This document shows, in pieces, positions 14,891 through 24,031 of a DNA stretch of 41,410 nt. The position numbers and the translations under genes were made by a program. The first letter of the stretch is position 1. Every line of letters starts with the position of its first letter. A model generated the notes under the pieces. That model had not been told where the DNA came from. It worked only from the letters and a program-made list of their open reading frames with translations, and searched no databases. The stretch comes from Saprospiraceae bacterium UBA2329 (lineage in GTDB: Bacteria > Bacteroidota > Bacteroidia > Chitinophagales > Saprospiraceae), in the NCBI GenBank assembly GCA_002344975.1, contig DDUV01000027.1:26782-68191 (forward strand). Direction: 5' to 3'.

Positions 14891-15706
14891 TTAGCCTTTT
14901 GTAAATATCCACTCTGTATTTGGTTCTGTATAATTAAAATAATTTTTTTCTATTTGATTTTGCCAGGCATTTCCAACAACCTTACTTTTATTACGAATTA
15001 TCATATCTTCTGATAATGTTGGGCAAAAAGAACACTTTGAACACACTTCGTTTTCAAAATCATTAGTGACAAAATCTTGATAATTATTTGGAATTTGATA
15101 TAGAAATCTATTATGATTTTCAGGGAATAATATCATAGGCGTTAAACATGGTGCACACAATGAAAAACCATAAATGGAATAATTTACTCCACATAAATGC
15201 ACTCTATCACATAATTGACCAGGTAAGTCAAAGTCTTTAGGAGTAATTGAAATATTCCTGTGTTTATACTCCTTAATCTCATACACTTCTTTTTTTGATA
15301 AAACACCTTTGGTTTTATATATTTCAATTAAACTCTCTGGCATTAATTTTATGTAGGGTCTAATATCATTATCAACATTTAATGTTCCATTAGTTATAAT
15401 AATAATATTATTTATAAATCCACTTTTAATTAAACGTTCGAAAACTTGAATAGCTTCATTAAGAATACCTGATACTAAGGGCTCTCCCCCAATAACTCTT
15501 AATGTTTTAAATGTCAATTTAGGAAATCTAACAATTTCAGAATACAAATAATTTATGTGTAACATACTCATTTCGTTTACATTTCTGGTTATATTATAAT
15601 CTTTCTCACTATTACAGAATCGGTTACAATGTCTGCATTTAAGATTGCATTTGAAGGTGATTTCAACTTCAATGATACCACCAATAGGTTGATTAAGCCA
15701 ATTCAT
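14891..15706 (-). CDS. Radical SAM protein (last gene of the glycan operon)
   Basis: A 271-residue protein. CNLKCRHC gives the CxxxCxxC motif (C20, C24, C27) for the 4Fe-4S cluster that splits S-adenosylmethionine; GGEP near residue 94 is the SAM-contact motif. The C-terminal half is rich in Cys (LCDRVHLCG, LCAPC, VCSKCSFC), consistent with an auxiliary Fe-S cluster as in SPASM/twitch-type enzymes. Substrate unknown. It starts 6 bp after the TupA-like gene and is the last gene before the left palindromic site. Confidence 0.8.
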   Translation of the reverse strand: MNWLNQPIGGIIEVEITFKCNLKCRHCNRFCNSEKDYNITRNVNEMSMLHINYLYSEIVRFPKLTFKTLRVIGGEPLVSGILNEAIQVFERLIKSGFINNIIIITNGTLNVDNDIRPYIKLMPESLIEIYKTKGVLSKKEVYEIKEYKHRNISITPKDFDLPGQLCDRVHLCGVNYSIYGFSLCAPCLTPMILFPENHNRFLYQIPNNYQDFVTNDFENEVCSKCSFCPTLSEDMIIRNKSKVVGNAWQNQIEKNYFNYTEPNTEWIFTKG

Positions 15707-15712
15707 AATAAT

Positions 15713-16594
15713 TTAAAAGTTTAAATTAATTTTACTACCTAATTCTTTTAGAAATTCGCTTGAATAATTCTTTATCCTACCAGAACCCGAAGTGAATGTT
15801 AGTTCACCGAAATATACCTTATCATTGCTTTCATACAAATCTACCCTGCATTGAGGAAAATCTTTGGTTAAACAATAGATAATTTCCAGCATTTCATTCA
15901 AACATGCTGGTTTAGGAATATCAATAGTTGGAAATTTAGTGTGATTTTGCATTTTCTCCTTTAAAAGTTTCCATGTTTTGATTTCAAATATACCTGACTT
16001 TTTATTATTCCAATTCGTTGTATTGTAACAAACAAGACAATATTCGGAAATGCCGTTAAAACTCCAAAATTTGTAATCAACTAACGAATCTGAAAACTCC
16101 AAAGTATTTTCTAAGTATTCTTCTGCAATAATCAATCTATCAATGCCTAAGTAATGCGGTTCTGCGGAAATTATTCCAAAAGGAATTGAAATTCTCTTTT
16201 CGAAAAATGCTTTTATTTCATCAGCATTGCATTCCACTTTGCTTTTAACTTTTACTACTGAACCGGAATCGTGATTACATTTAAGAACAAACTTGTCAGG
16301 CAAACTGTTAAAATCAATTATTTTCGGATTTTTCCAAGTACCATAAAGTTTTGGTAAAATGTAATCAAACCCTTTTGAATTTATGTAATCTCTTACTAAA
16401 TACTTATCTGAAAGCATTGTCCAAATATTTGTATCGATATGAAAGGCTAACCAATTAATTTTTTCGTTCAAATCCGTAGGATTTGACCAGTTTATATGTT
16501 TTCCAAATTGCTCAAAATACAAATGTTCTGCTAATATCTTAGGATTATGCAGCCCAAAATAGTATCTATCATCTAAATTTGTTGGCAGTTTCAC
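15713..16594 (-). CDS. TupA-like ATP-grasp protein
   Basis: A 293-residue cytosolic protein matching the TupA-like ATP-grasp group: TDLNEKINWLAFH, DKYLVRDYI, LPKLYGTW, DKFVLKCNHDSGSVVKV (ATP-grasp loop), IAEEYLE, VDYKFWSFNG and a late RVDLYESNDKVYFGELTFTS with the metal-binding Glu. TupA itself helps build teichuronopeptide. Relatives in polysaccharide loci are thought to join amino acids or peptides to sugars. Here it probably adds an amide-linked group to the glycan made by neighbouring enzymes. The gene abuts the upstream glycosyltransferase with no gap. Confidence 0.82.
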   Translation of the reverse strand: MKLPTNLDDRYYFGLHNPKILAEHLYFEQFGKHINWSNPTDLNEKINWLAFHIDTNIWTMLSDKYLVRDYINSKGFDYILPKLYGTWKNPKIIDFNSLPDKFVLKCNHDSGSVVKVKSKVECNADEIKAFFEKRISIPFGIISAEPHYLGIDRLIIAEEYLENTLEFSDSLVDYKFWSFNGISEYCLVCYNTTNWNNKKSGIFEIKTWKLLKEKMQNHTKFPTIDIPKPACLNEMLEIIYCLTKDFPQCRVDLYESNDKVYFGELTFTSGSGRIKNYSSEFLKELGSKINLNF

Positions 16595-17653
16595 TTACTT
16601 TTTCTCATTGAATTTTGTACACTTAGAAAATATAAAATACTCTAACATGAAAATTAATTTATTCACACTTATAAATAATTTTCCAAGTCTTGTTCTAGTT
16701 ACTTTAGTATCAACTTTTTCTAAAAAAGATAATCCATTTCCAAAATATGAAATTCCGTTTTCCTCTATAAATCGCTTCCGAACCTCTTCATACAAAGGTG
16801 AAAAATTAAAATACAAATCTTCATTTGCAACTAAACCTAATGGTTCAAGAAATGTGTATTGATAATTAATTATAAAAATAGCATGTTTAGTAAGTCCTTC
16901 GTTCCTTAGTTTAAAATGAAAATCTTTGGTGCCTAAAACAGAAATTGGCATATTCCGTTTCGACCAAAAGTGCAAAATTTTCAGGTCTTTTAAATATAAG
17001 GATCCTAATCTGATTTGACAATTCCATTCGCCCGGCAATTCGTGAATGATATTTCCGAAGTCAAAATTTGTCTTTGCTAATGAAGGTTCGTCCTGACTAA
17101 TACCGTATTGCAGCCCTAATTTGTAGTTTTTATGCCAATTATCAAAAAAACTACGTGTTTTTTTCGAATCCTTTACATACATAGCACCACCGCTGAAATA
17201 GTTTTCAACCTTTTCGAATGGATAATTAAAAACAGAACTTTGTTTTGCAAATATTTCATATACAGGGTGTTTTCTCAAAACAGTATGACCGTCTAAAACC
17301 GCTGCAATATCAAATTTACAGTTATCAATATCATTTAAAGAGCTTGCTATTAGAGTATCACAATCAATATACAGAAAATCACCAGAAACGTGATTTCTCA
17401 TATTTGTTTTCAGTAAGCGTGAACGTACCTTAAAATCAATATCTATATCAAAATTTACAACAATATTTTCAGTTATAAAATTCAATAATTCTTTTCTACT
17501 TCCTGTAAAACTATTATTTGTAATGTCATCAACTAAAAGGGTAATGTTTGCATCTGGCATTCTGAACCTTGCTGAATAAATAGAAATTAGAGCACTTTCT
17601 AAATAAGTATCTGCTTCTGAACTTGATAATATGTATAAAAGTTTTGTTTTCAT
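16595..17653 (-). CDS. GT8-like glycosyltransferase
   Basis: A 352-residue protein with a GT-A fold. It opens LLYILSSSEADTYLESALIS, and has the metal-binding DxD as DCD at residues 97-99 (FLYIDCDTLI). FSGGAMYVKDS and ISQDEPSLA further on are typical of GT8/nucleotide-diphospho-sugar transferases. A hydrophobic, basic C-terminus (KLIFMLEYFIF) may touch the membrane. Sugar and acceptor unknown. Its start overlaps the stop of the GT2 gene by 4 bp (ATGA). Confidence 0.78.
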   Translation of the reverse strand: MKTKLLYILSSSEADTYLESALISIYSARFRMPDANITLLVDDITNNSFTGSRKELLNFITENIVVNFDIDIDFKVRSRLLKTNMRNHVSGDFLYIDCDTLIASSLNDIDNCKFDIAAVLDGHTVLRKHPVYEIFAKQSSVFNYPFEKVENYFSGGAMYVKDSKKTRSFFDNWHKNYKLGLQYGISQDEPSLAKTNFDFGNIIHELPGEWNCQIRLGSLYLKDLKILHFWSKRNMPISVLGTKDFHFKLRNEGLTKHAIFIINYQYTFLEPLGLVANEDLYFNFSPLYEEVRKRFIEENGISYFGNGLSFLEKVDTKVTRTRLGKLFISVNKLIFMLEYFIFSKCTKFNEKK

Positions 17654-18624
17654 AATGTCTTTTGAATTCTTTTAAGCCAACAAGACAAAAACTCTCTTCT
17701 TCTAATAAGCCAAGAATATTGATGAAAAGGCATAAATTGTGAAAGAATTTTATAATTTAGTTTGCTTAATTTAAAAATACATCGCATAAATTCAATAAAA
17801 TTCAACTCAACAATTTTGGATTTATACTTAACTATTGTGGAAACAAATCTTTTACCAATGAAAATTTGTAATTGTTTATCGAAATTATTTTCTGTCAGAA
17901 AATTTAAACCGACTAAACAGAAACGAATGGTATCACAAAATTTTCTGGCGGTTTGTTTGCCTCTGAAATCAGAATTTGGGGTTTCAACGTAGTTGTAACC
18001 ATAAGCCGGGAAATACATGAAATGAGGTGCAAAATAAAAAGCTTTCATAGTGTGGTTTACATCTTCCCAAAATATTCCTTCCTCAAAAAACAAATTGAAG
18101 TTCAAAAGAAATTCTCTTTTGTACCATTTAGACCAAACCGCACGTATTCTATTTTCATAATTTAATGACATTTCATATTTCAAGTATTCAATACCTGATA
18201 GATTATCAATTGGAAAATCTAAAAAGACATCGTGTTTTGATATCCCATTACTTGTTATGGTTTTTGCATTAAATTGCAGAATGTCGGGCTTTGATGTTAC
18301 TAATTTCAGAAAAAGAAAATTGATAATATCTTTTTCAATGAAATCATCAGAATCAACAAACCAAATGTAATCGCCTTTTGCTTTCCGGATACCTAAATTT
18401 CGGGCTGCGCCTTGCTTTTTGTTCTTTGAATGAGATAAAAGGATGATATTTGAATGTGTTAATGAATACGATTTTATTAGATTTACTGAGTTGTCTTTTG
18501 AACAATCATCTATGCAAATTACTTCAAACTCATTTTCTGGAATATTCTCATTATAAATACTATCTAAGCATCGTATAATGTATTTCTCACTATTATAAAC
18601 CGGTATGATAATGGACAACTTCAT
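17650..18624 (-). CDS. GT2 family glycosyltransferase
   Basis: A 324-residue inverting glycosyltransferase, GT-A fold. It starts LSIIIPVYNSEKYIIRCLDS, with the nucleotide-binding IDDCSKD at 39-44, KQGAARNLGIRKAKGDYIWF, and the metal-binding DSDDF at 91-95; EDVNH near 190 is in the expected place for the catalytic base region. It acts on the cytoplasmic side in glycan assembly. Nine bp separate it from the upstream gene and it overlaps the downstream one by 4 bp. Confidence 0.88.
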   Translation of the reverse strand: MKLSIIIPVYNSEKYIIRCLDSIYNENIPENEFEVICIDDCSKDNSVNLIKSYSLTHSNIILLSHSKNKKQGAARNLGIRKAKGDYIWFVDSDDFIEKDIINFLFLKLVTSKPDILQFNAKTITSNGISKHDVFLDFPIDNLSGIEYLKYEMSLNYENRIRAVWSKWYKREFLLNFNLFFEEGIFWEDVNHTMKAFYFAPHFMYFPAYGYNYVETPNSDFRGKQTARKFCDTIRFCLVGLNFLTENNFDKQLQIFIGKRFVSTIVKYKSKIVELNFIEFMRCIFKLSKLNYKILSQFMPFHQYSWLIRRREFLSCWLKRIQKTL

Positions 18625-18633
18625 TGCAGGTTT

Positions 18634-19713
18634 TTAGTGATTTTTTAAGTAATTAAGAATTAGTTCAATTGCAACTTTATTGCCTGGCAGAAAACAAGAC
18701 GTAGTTTCTTCAATTTCGTTCTTGTACAATAGCTCTTTGCAAGTTTGTACAAATTGAGATAATTGAATATCGGTTGGTAAACTTTTAATCAGCAAATTTT
18801 GAGAGTGTTGTGCATTACAAGCCTGTTCTTCTTTTCTAAAAGAACAGCCTGAAATAAAAGATGTTGCAGGGATATTCAAAAAAAGTAATTCGCTTAGCGA
18901 ATTGCGTCCAGCTCTTGTAATTATTAGAGAACTATTGCTATAATAATCGGAAGGTGGCTTAAACGTTGATATTAACTGCAAATTGGCTGGTTGATTAGAT
19001 TTTATATTTTCATTAACTATTTCATAAACATTACTACTTGAACATTGTATTGTTACTTTATATTCCGCTAATTCCAAAGCAAGCCCAAAGCATAAGTTTG
19101 CAATATTAAGAGTAGATTCTAAAAAATCATTTTGAACATTTACTGTGCCGCCACCTAAAATACAAAAAATCTGTTTACTTTTTATAACCCGATTGATGTT
19201 TAATATTTCTGTACGGATAATTGTGTTTATTGAATGAAAATTCTTGTACATCCCCGGGTTTTTGACTTTTCTGAGACCGTGCACAATTGCAAGGTCTGAC
19301 AATGAAAAATAGTGGTTAAAGAATAACTGTGAAGAAATTTGGTTCATTGGATTTTCAACATCTGACGGATTGAGCAATGCAATTACATGAGTATCAGGAT
19401 TGGCTAATTTTATAGCCTGAACCATTAATGGTTCACCGTCAATTAATACAAAATCGGGGTTGATTTTATTGATAGAATTTAAAATAGCTTCACCATACTT
19501 ACTAACCGGAATTATACCAATAGATGAAATATCTAAGGGCGAAATTGAAATTTGATTTTGAATATTACAATGTTTTAATAAGACATCGCCCTGCAAATAT
19601 GTATAAATGAATATTTCAGCACCATATTCTCTCCGGAAATATTGAAGTAATTCAACACCTGAAACAACTCTACCCAAACCTGGAAATCCTCTAAATATAC
19701 CAACAATCTTCAT
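18634..19713 (-). CDS. GT-B (GT28/MurG-like) glycosyltransferase
   Basis: A 359-residue protein with two Rossmann-like halves. It begins KIVGIFRGFPGLGRVVSGVE, where a Gly-rich loop resembles the acceptor loop of MurG-type enzymes. The second half has FCILGGGTVN and the nucleotide-sugar-binding ITRAGRNSLSELLFLNIP, typical of GT28 C-terminal domains. FLPGNKVAIELILNYL closes it. Donor and acceptor unknown. The first codons overlap the end of the GT4-deacetylase gene by 4 bp, indicating coupled translation. Confidence 0.72.
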   Translation of the reverse strand: MKIVGIFRGFPGLGRVVSGVELLQYFRREYGAEIFIYTYLQGDVLLKHCNIQNQISISPLDISSIGIIPVSKYGEAILNSINKINPDFVLIDGEPLMVQAIKLANPDTHVIALLNPSDVENPMNQISSQLFFNHYFSLSDLAIVHGLRKVKNPGMYKNFHSINTIIRTEILNINRVIKSKQIFCILGGGTVNVQNDFLESTLNIANLCFGLALELAEYKVTIQCSSSNVYEIVNENIKSNQPANLQLISTFKPPSDYYSNSSLIITRAGRNSLSELLFLNIPATSFISGCSFRKEEQACNAQHSQNLLIKSLPTDIQLSQFVQTCKELLYKNEIEETTSCFLPGNKVAIELILNYLKNH

Positions 19714-21515
19714 AATTCAAGAATCTTATTAAGTTCTGAAATAAAATATCGTCTTATTTGGTGATTGTCTATTTTATTCATTGTACCTCCTTTGCTTAAT
19801 GAAAAAGCAAATGAATAGTTTTTAGAAACAATTTTCATGGTATAATCATTGTAATCACCATAAGGATAGGCGAATGATTCAACTATACCGAAATGCTTTT
19901 CCAATATTGCTTTTGAAGTACAAATCTCGTCAACTAATTCGCTTTCTGACAACCTAAGGAATGATTTGTGCGACTTACCGTGTGAACCAATTTCCCAACC
20001 GTTCTGCTTTATTTCTTCCAATTCGGAAATAGTTAAATGTCTCCGCTTTACAGTGTCTTTGAAATTCCAATCATTATGTTGACCAAAATAATCTGTACAA
20101 ACAAAAACTGTTGCAGTGAAACCGAATGTTTTTAAAACAGGGAAGGCATATTTGTAAACACCTTCATAAGCATCGTCAAAAGTGCAAATTATTAATTTTG
20201 ATTTATCTTCACTTCTAAAATAGTCATTAGCCGAGCAGAGCATATAGCCTTTTTGATGTATTAAGTTCACAACTGACTCAAAGTTTTCTATACTTGTATC
20301 TAAATGAGAGTTAATAGAATCAGAAATATCATGTAATACAATGCTATGGATGCTATTTATACTAAGAGAAATTTCATTTCTTGCCGTTCTGATTCTATCA
20401 AAAAGCATTAACCATTGTTTCTTGACTACGTCAACATTACTTAAGGATGAAACAGCTTGAAAGGCCTTTTCATAGGTTTTTTTAATTTCTTTATTTTGCA
20501 ATAGTTGGATTATCTTCTCGGACATTTTTTCAGGTACAAAGTCATTAAAAACGATTTCATTAACTTCGTTGCAAATTGTTTCAGCTATAAAACCAGAATT
20601 ACTTATAATTATAGGTATACCATATTTTAGACAATCACCTATTGAATTTGAGAACCCTTCACAAAAAGAGCCTTGAACATAGAAGTCCCAGGTTTTTAAT
20701 TTTTTAAGGAAATCTTCTCTGGATAAATCACCAAGAAAAACTATATTATCTTCTATCCCAATTTCTTGGCAATATCTTTTATAGTTTAATAATAAATCTT
20801 TATCAACATTTCCTGCAAACTCAAAATAGAAAACGGCATCAGATTTTTGATTCAAATAGTAGAGCATTGTAATCAAATTAGATACACCTTTTTTCTCATT
20901 TAAATTTTTTGCACCACAACCTAATAGAAAATTTCCTTTCTTTAAGTTTGGAATTCTTATAGTTTCCGAACATTCTGTCCAATTAGGTATTACTGTATAA
21001 ATTTTGCTTCTGTTGAAATAAATAGCTTTGGAAACTTCTTGTAATTCATTTGATAAGGAAACTATTGCAACCGCTTGTTTTAGACAGTTGTAATTATATT
21101 GATATAGCGTTGTATCTGAAATTGAGAGATTTATTTCACTGCCTCTTAAAAGAACAATCAGTTTTGTACCTGTTAATCTGGAAATCTCTGATGCAAATAA
21201 ACCATTTAGACCTGCACCGAAAGCAATAATAAACTCAAAATGTTGGTTTTTACAATTACTAAGGATGTTTTTAAGATGTCCACGAAAAAACAAATGCTCT
21301 TTAAGTTCCTTTTTATAGCCACCCTCACAGAGCATAACCTCATTATAAATTACTTTATACTTTGGATTATGAGTAAATTTTGTTTTATCATATACAGACG
21401 AGATGATAGTTATATCATAACCTAATTCACTAAGAAGTTGAGCATAAGTGCAACAGCTATATGATAAACCACCACTATTAACTCCAATTTCAGATGTTAC
21501 TATTGCTATTCTCAT
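19710..21515 (-). CDS. GT4 glycosyltransferase fused to NodB polysaccharide deacetylase
   Basis: A 601-residue two-domain protein. Residues 1-~375 are a GT4 retaining glycosyltransferase: Gly-rich N-loop IGVNSGGLSYS, GAKNLNEKKGVSNLI, VQGSFCEGFSNSIGDCLKYG with the E-x7-E-like region, and PIIISNSGF. Residues ~385-601 are a NodB-type deacetylase: motif 1 ICTFDD (445-448), motif 2 GSHGKSHKSF with metal ligands H512 and H516, motif 3 FAYPYGDYN (548-556). It could transfer an N-acetylated sugar and then deacetylate it, although NodB domains often act outside the cytoplasm and no signal or membrane anchor is visible. The two activities are usually separate proteins. Confidence 0.85.
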   Translation of the reverse strand: MRIAIVTSEIGVNSGGLSYSCCTYAQLLSELGYDITIISSVYDKTKFTHNPKYKVIYNEVMLCEGGYKKELKEHLFFRGHLKNILSNCKNQHFEFIIAFGAGLNGLFASEISRLTGTKLIVLLRGSEINLSISDTTLYQYNYNCLKQAVAIVSLSNELQEVSKAIYFNRSKIYTVIPNWTECSETIRIPNLKKGNFLLGCGAKNLNEKKGVSNLITMLYYLNQKSDAVFYFEFAGNVDKDLLLNYKRYCQEIGIEDNIVFLGDLSREDFLKKLKTWDFYVQGSFCEGFSNSIGDCLKYGIPIIISNSGFIAETICNEVNEIVFNDFVPEKMSEKIIQLLQNKEIKKTYEKAFQAVSSLSNVDVVKKQWLMLFDRIRTARNEISLSINSIHSIVLHDISDSINSHLDTSIENFESVVNLIHQKGYMLCSANDYFRSEDKSKLIICTFDDAYEGVYKYAFPVLKTFGFTATVFVCTDYFGQHNDWNFKDTVKRRHLTISELEEIKQNGWEIGSHGKSHKSFLRLSESELVDEICTSKAILEKHFGIVESFAYPYGDYNDYTMKIVSKNYSFAFSLSKGGTMNKIDNHQIRRYFISELNKILEL

Positions 21516-21528
21516 AATTCCTTACCTA

Positions 21529-22509
21529 TTATATTTTTTCAGCAGGATGAATGAAAGCTGCATATTCGTATATCTCTTCTTCAGAAATTGGATTATTTTT
21601 TATATCAGCATATGTAGGACATTTAAAACAAGGCATTTCCTCGGTTACGGTTTCTTTGCCAAATAAGACAGAAATGGTTTGTGTATACAAATCATTATTT
21701 AAACAATTTGATAAGTCTTCTTTAAATGCGTTTCCAAAACTTTTCCATTTATTAACACAACAACCCAATAAATCCCCATTCCAATTCACTTGTGGTGAAT
21801 ACATTAGTTGGCAACATGGTCTTTTATATGCTTTATTAAATTTAGCTTTATATTCGTCTCTAGTCGCAACATTTAAACCGCTTTCTTCCCTTACAAATTC
21901 TTTATTAATTATTGGCGAAAAAGTTGAATGATTAAGTCTTGGATAAAAAACCATATTTAGCTCTTGACAAAGAGTTTTTATTTGTGGTAACTCATGTTCA
22001 TTATGTCCAAAAATAATAAACTGCCAAGACAATTTTGGATACTGACTATCGTATTTTGACTTGTAGTAATTCAATCTCTTAATATTGCTAATTACTTTAT
22101 CATAATCACCATTAATACGGTACTTAACATAGCTTTCCTGAGAAGCCCCATCAATAGAGATATTTATATAAGCAAATTTGTACTTGACTAAAGCCTCAAG
22201 AACATCATCAGCAACTTTATTAAAATTTGTACCGTTACCAGCTGTTAGCTTTATTCCTTTGTAGTGGCAAAATTTTATAATATCAATAATCTCTGGATTA
22301 AGAAAAATTTCTCCCCAATTAGATAATTCTATTTGTTTAATTTGATGATTTTGTTCTATAAAGTCTCTAAAAATATTAAATTTTAAGAAACCACTTCTTA
22401 TTATACCGTTCTTAATTATTCCCTTTGTAGTAGAACATTCTGGGCATTTTAATTGACATACAGTCGATGCATCAATTGAAAGGTTAGTTATTTCTTGCAT
22501 ATTCATCAT
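21529..22509 (-). CDS. Radical SAM/SPASM-type protein
   Basis: A 326-residue enzyme. CQLKCPEC supplies the radical SAM cluster (C18, C22, C25). GEIFLNPE replaces the usual GGEP region (NWGEIFLNPEI). INISIDGASQESYVKYRING is the classic beta-strand 4 region of SPASM proteins. C-terminal Cys pairs (RPCCQLM, LLGCCVNKW, MPCFKCP) fit a SPASM auxiliary cluster. Such proteins modify peptides or sugars; many lie in O-antigen or capsule loci. Here it is preceded by a methyltransferase and followed by the GT4-deacetylase gene, 13 bp away. Confidence 0.85.
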   Translation of the reverse strand: MMNMQEITNLSIDASTVCQLKCPECSTTKGIIKNGIIRSGFLKFNIFRDFIEQNHQIKQIELSNWGEIFLNPEIIDIIKFCHYKGIKLTAGNGTNFNKVADDVLEALVKYKFAYINISIDGASQESYVKYRINGDYDKVISNIKRLNYYKSKYDSQYPKLSWQFIIFGHNEHELPQIKTLCQELNMVFYPRLNHSTFSPIINKEFVREESGLNVATRDEYKAKFNKAYKRPCCQLMYSPQVNWNGDLLGCCVNKWKSFGNAFKEDLSNCLNNDLYTQTISVLFGKETVTEEMPCFKCPTYADIKNNPISEEEIYEYAAFIHPAEKI

Positions 22510-22523
22510 AATTGAGCTTTTCG

Positions 22524-23198
22524 TTATAAATCATTCTGAGAAATTACATAAAGTCGTTTAGTCGATGTGTTTTTAGGATATTGATAAGTTAAATATGAAC
22601 TTATATTAAGCTCTTTAAATATTTCATAAATATCTTTTTCAGATATTCTCACAAAGTCGGGAAATGCATTTGAATAATTTTTAAAGGAAGCATCAATAAC
22701 TTCTAGTAAATAATATTTAGGATTAGCATTGTCATAAAATCGTCTAATTTGAGATAGATATTCTTTTTTAGTAGATAGCTCCTCAAAATAGACACAGTTT
22801 ACTTGTACCAAAATATCAATATTTTCCAGTTGTACTGGGTATTCGCCAATAATAATGTCTTTAGAATTAAACAAACTAAATAATTTTTCCTTACCAATAG
22901 TTGCCAAATTTTCCGACCTCTCAATTCCTGAAACCTTGTTAAAACCTAAGAAATGAAGCAAAGCCAAGACATCACCAAGCCCAGAGCCTATTTCAAAAAC
23001 TGAATATGACTTTGGATATTGACTTAATATTTCCGCAAGTCTAACCCAATAAATAGGTGGTTCTGTTTCTGTGAATATTTTTGTCCACTGCGGTAAATCA
23101 GAGTAATCTAATCCAAGATTACATTCTCTCAACAGTGTGTAAAACTCTTCCACGCCTTTTGGAATATTTGCCTCACTTGCGATTGGTTCTCTTCGCAT
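22524..23198 (-). CDS. SAM-dependent methyltransferase (class I)
   Basis: A 224-residue Rossmann-fold methyltransferase. Motif I is VFEIGSGLGD at residues 67-76, followed by GFNKVSGIERSE with the acidic residue expected to hold the ribose. ILVQVNCVYFEEL fills the motif IV position. Substrate unknown; a sugar or a radical SAM product is likely given the neighbours. The only good ATG gives a 70-bp overlap with the upstream radical SAM gene, unusually long for this operon, where other junctions are -13 to +14 bp. A later non-ATG start is possible. Confidence 0.75.
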   Translation of the reverse strand: MRREPIASEANIPKGVEEFYTLLRECNLGLDYSDLPQWTKIFTETEPPIYWVRLAEILSQYPKSYSVFEIGSGLGDVLALLHFLGFNKVSGIERSENLATIGKEKLFSLFNSKDIIIGEYPVQLENIDILVQVNCVYFEELSTKKEYLSQIRRFYDNANPKYYLLEVIDASFKNYSNAFPDFVRISEKDIYEIFKELNISSYLTYQYPKNTSTKRLYVISQNDL

Positions 23199-24031
23199 AG
23201 TTCAAAATCAATTTTAAGGTTATCAACTGGGTTAATCAAACAAGATTGCACTGCTAAATCAGGTAAAAGTCTAACTTCAGCATAGTTTTTACACTTATCA
23301 AATTCATATTCAAAACAAGGTGAATCTATATATTTAATAGCTATAACCTTTCCATTGGGAGTATATAACCACCATTTAAGAGAACCATTATTTTGGTTTT
23401 CGTACTTGAAACTAATGTTGACTAAAAAAGGAATAATAAATTTCCTAAATTCATTATTTTTCAATGTTTTATCATTTACATAGGGCAAAAGTTTAAGCCC
23501 AATTTCATTATCATACAGAAAAGGTAAGATTTGCTGAAAATCACTAATGTTTGGAGTTAGCAAAACATAATTTAGTGAAAACTGAACCTTTGCTTGTTTT
23601 AATTTTTTTAAATTATTTAGTAAAGGCTCAAAAAGTTTAGTCTTGGTAATACTTTCAAATTTTCTTTGATTACTACTTGGAAATTGTATTTGTAGCTTTA
23701 TTCTTGTTTGAGCTAATATGTTTATGACATTATCATCAAAAAATTGGGTATTAGTCGCACAGCCAATTTCTAAATCTGTGTTATCATTTGCCCAAACTAT
23801 CATTTGTATAGTTTCAGGGTTCATAAAAGGCTCACCACCACTAAATTGTATTTCTCTTAACCCTGTTTCTTGCAATGATTGAATAATAAACTTAAAATCA
23901 TCAAATTTCAAGAAATCAGAATAACTACCATCATATTTTGCTTGTCCTTCGTTATGACAAAACACACATTTGTAGTTGCAAGCATTGGTAGTTAATACTC
24001 GCAATATTTTCCAAAAATCTACGCTTTCCAT
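23129..24031 (-). CDS. Radical SAM protein
   Basis: A 300-residue protein with MoaA-like opening RVLTTNACNYKCVFCHNEG; cluster Cys are C18, C22, C25. FSGGEPFMNPETIQMI carries the GGEP motif. IGCATNTQ follows at the usual strand 3 position. C-terminal Cys residues (PCFEYEFDKC, QSCLINP, FELC) could bind a second cluster. Function unknown. Its first 13 bp overlap the end of the upstream radical SAM gene and its last 70 bp overlap the methyltransferase gene. Confidence 0.83.
   Translation of the reverse strand: MESVDFWKILRVLTTNACNYKCVFCHNEGQAKYDGSYSDFLKFDDFKFIIQSLQETGLREIQFSGGEPFMNPETIQMIVWANDNTDLEIGCATNTQFFDDNVINILAQTRIKLQIQFPSSNQRKFESITKTKLFEPLLNNLKKLKQAKVQFSLNYVLLTPNISDFQQILPFLYDNEIGLKLLPYVNDKTLKNNEFRKFIIPFLVNISFKYENQNNGSLKWWLYTPNGKVIAIKYIDSPCFEYEFDKCKNYAEVRLLPDLAVQSCLINPVDNLKIDFELCEENQSQVRQIFQKAWKSFTHC

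Noticed and set aside
14705..15013. A hydrophobic 102-codon + strand frame
   Set aside because: It overlaps the end of a radical SAM gene and the palindromic site; its hydrophobic content follows from AT-rich, T-heavy DNA.
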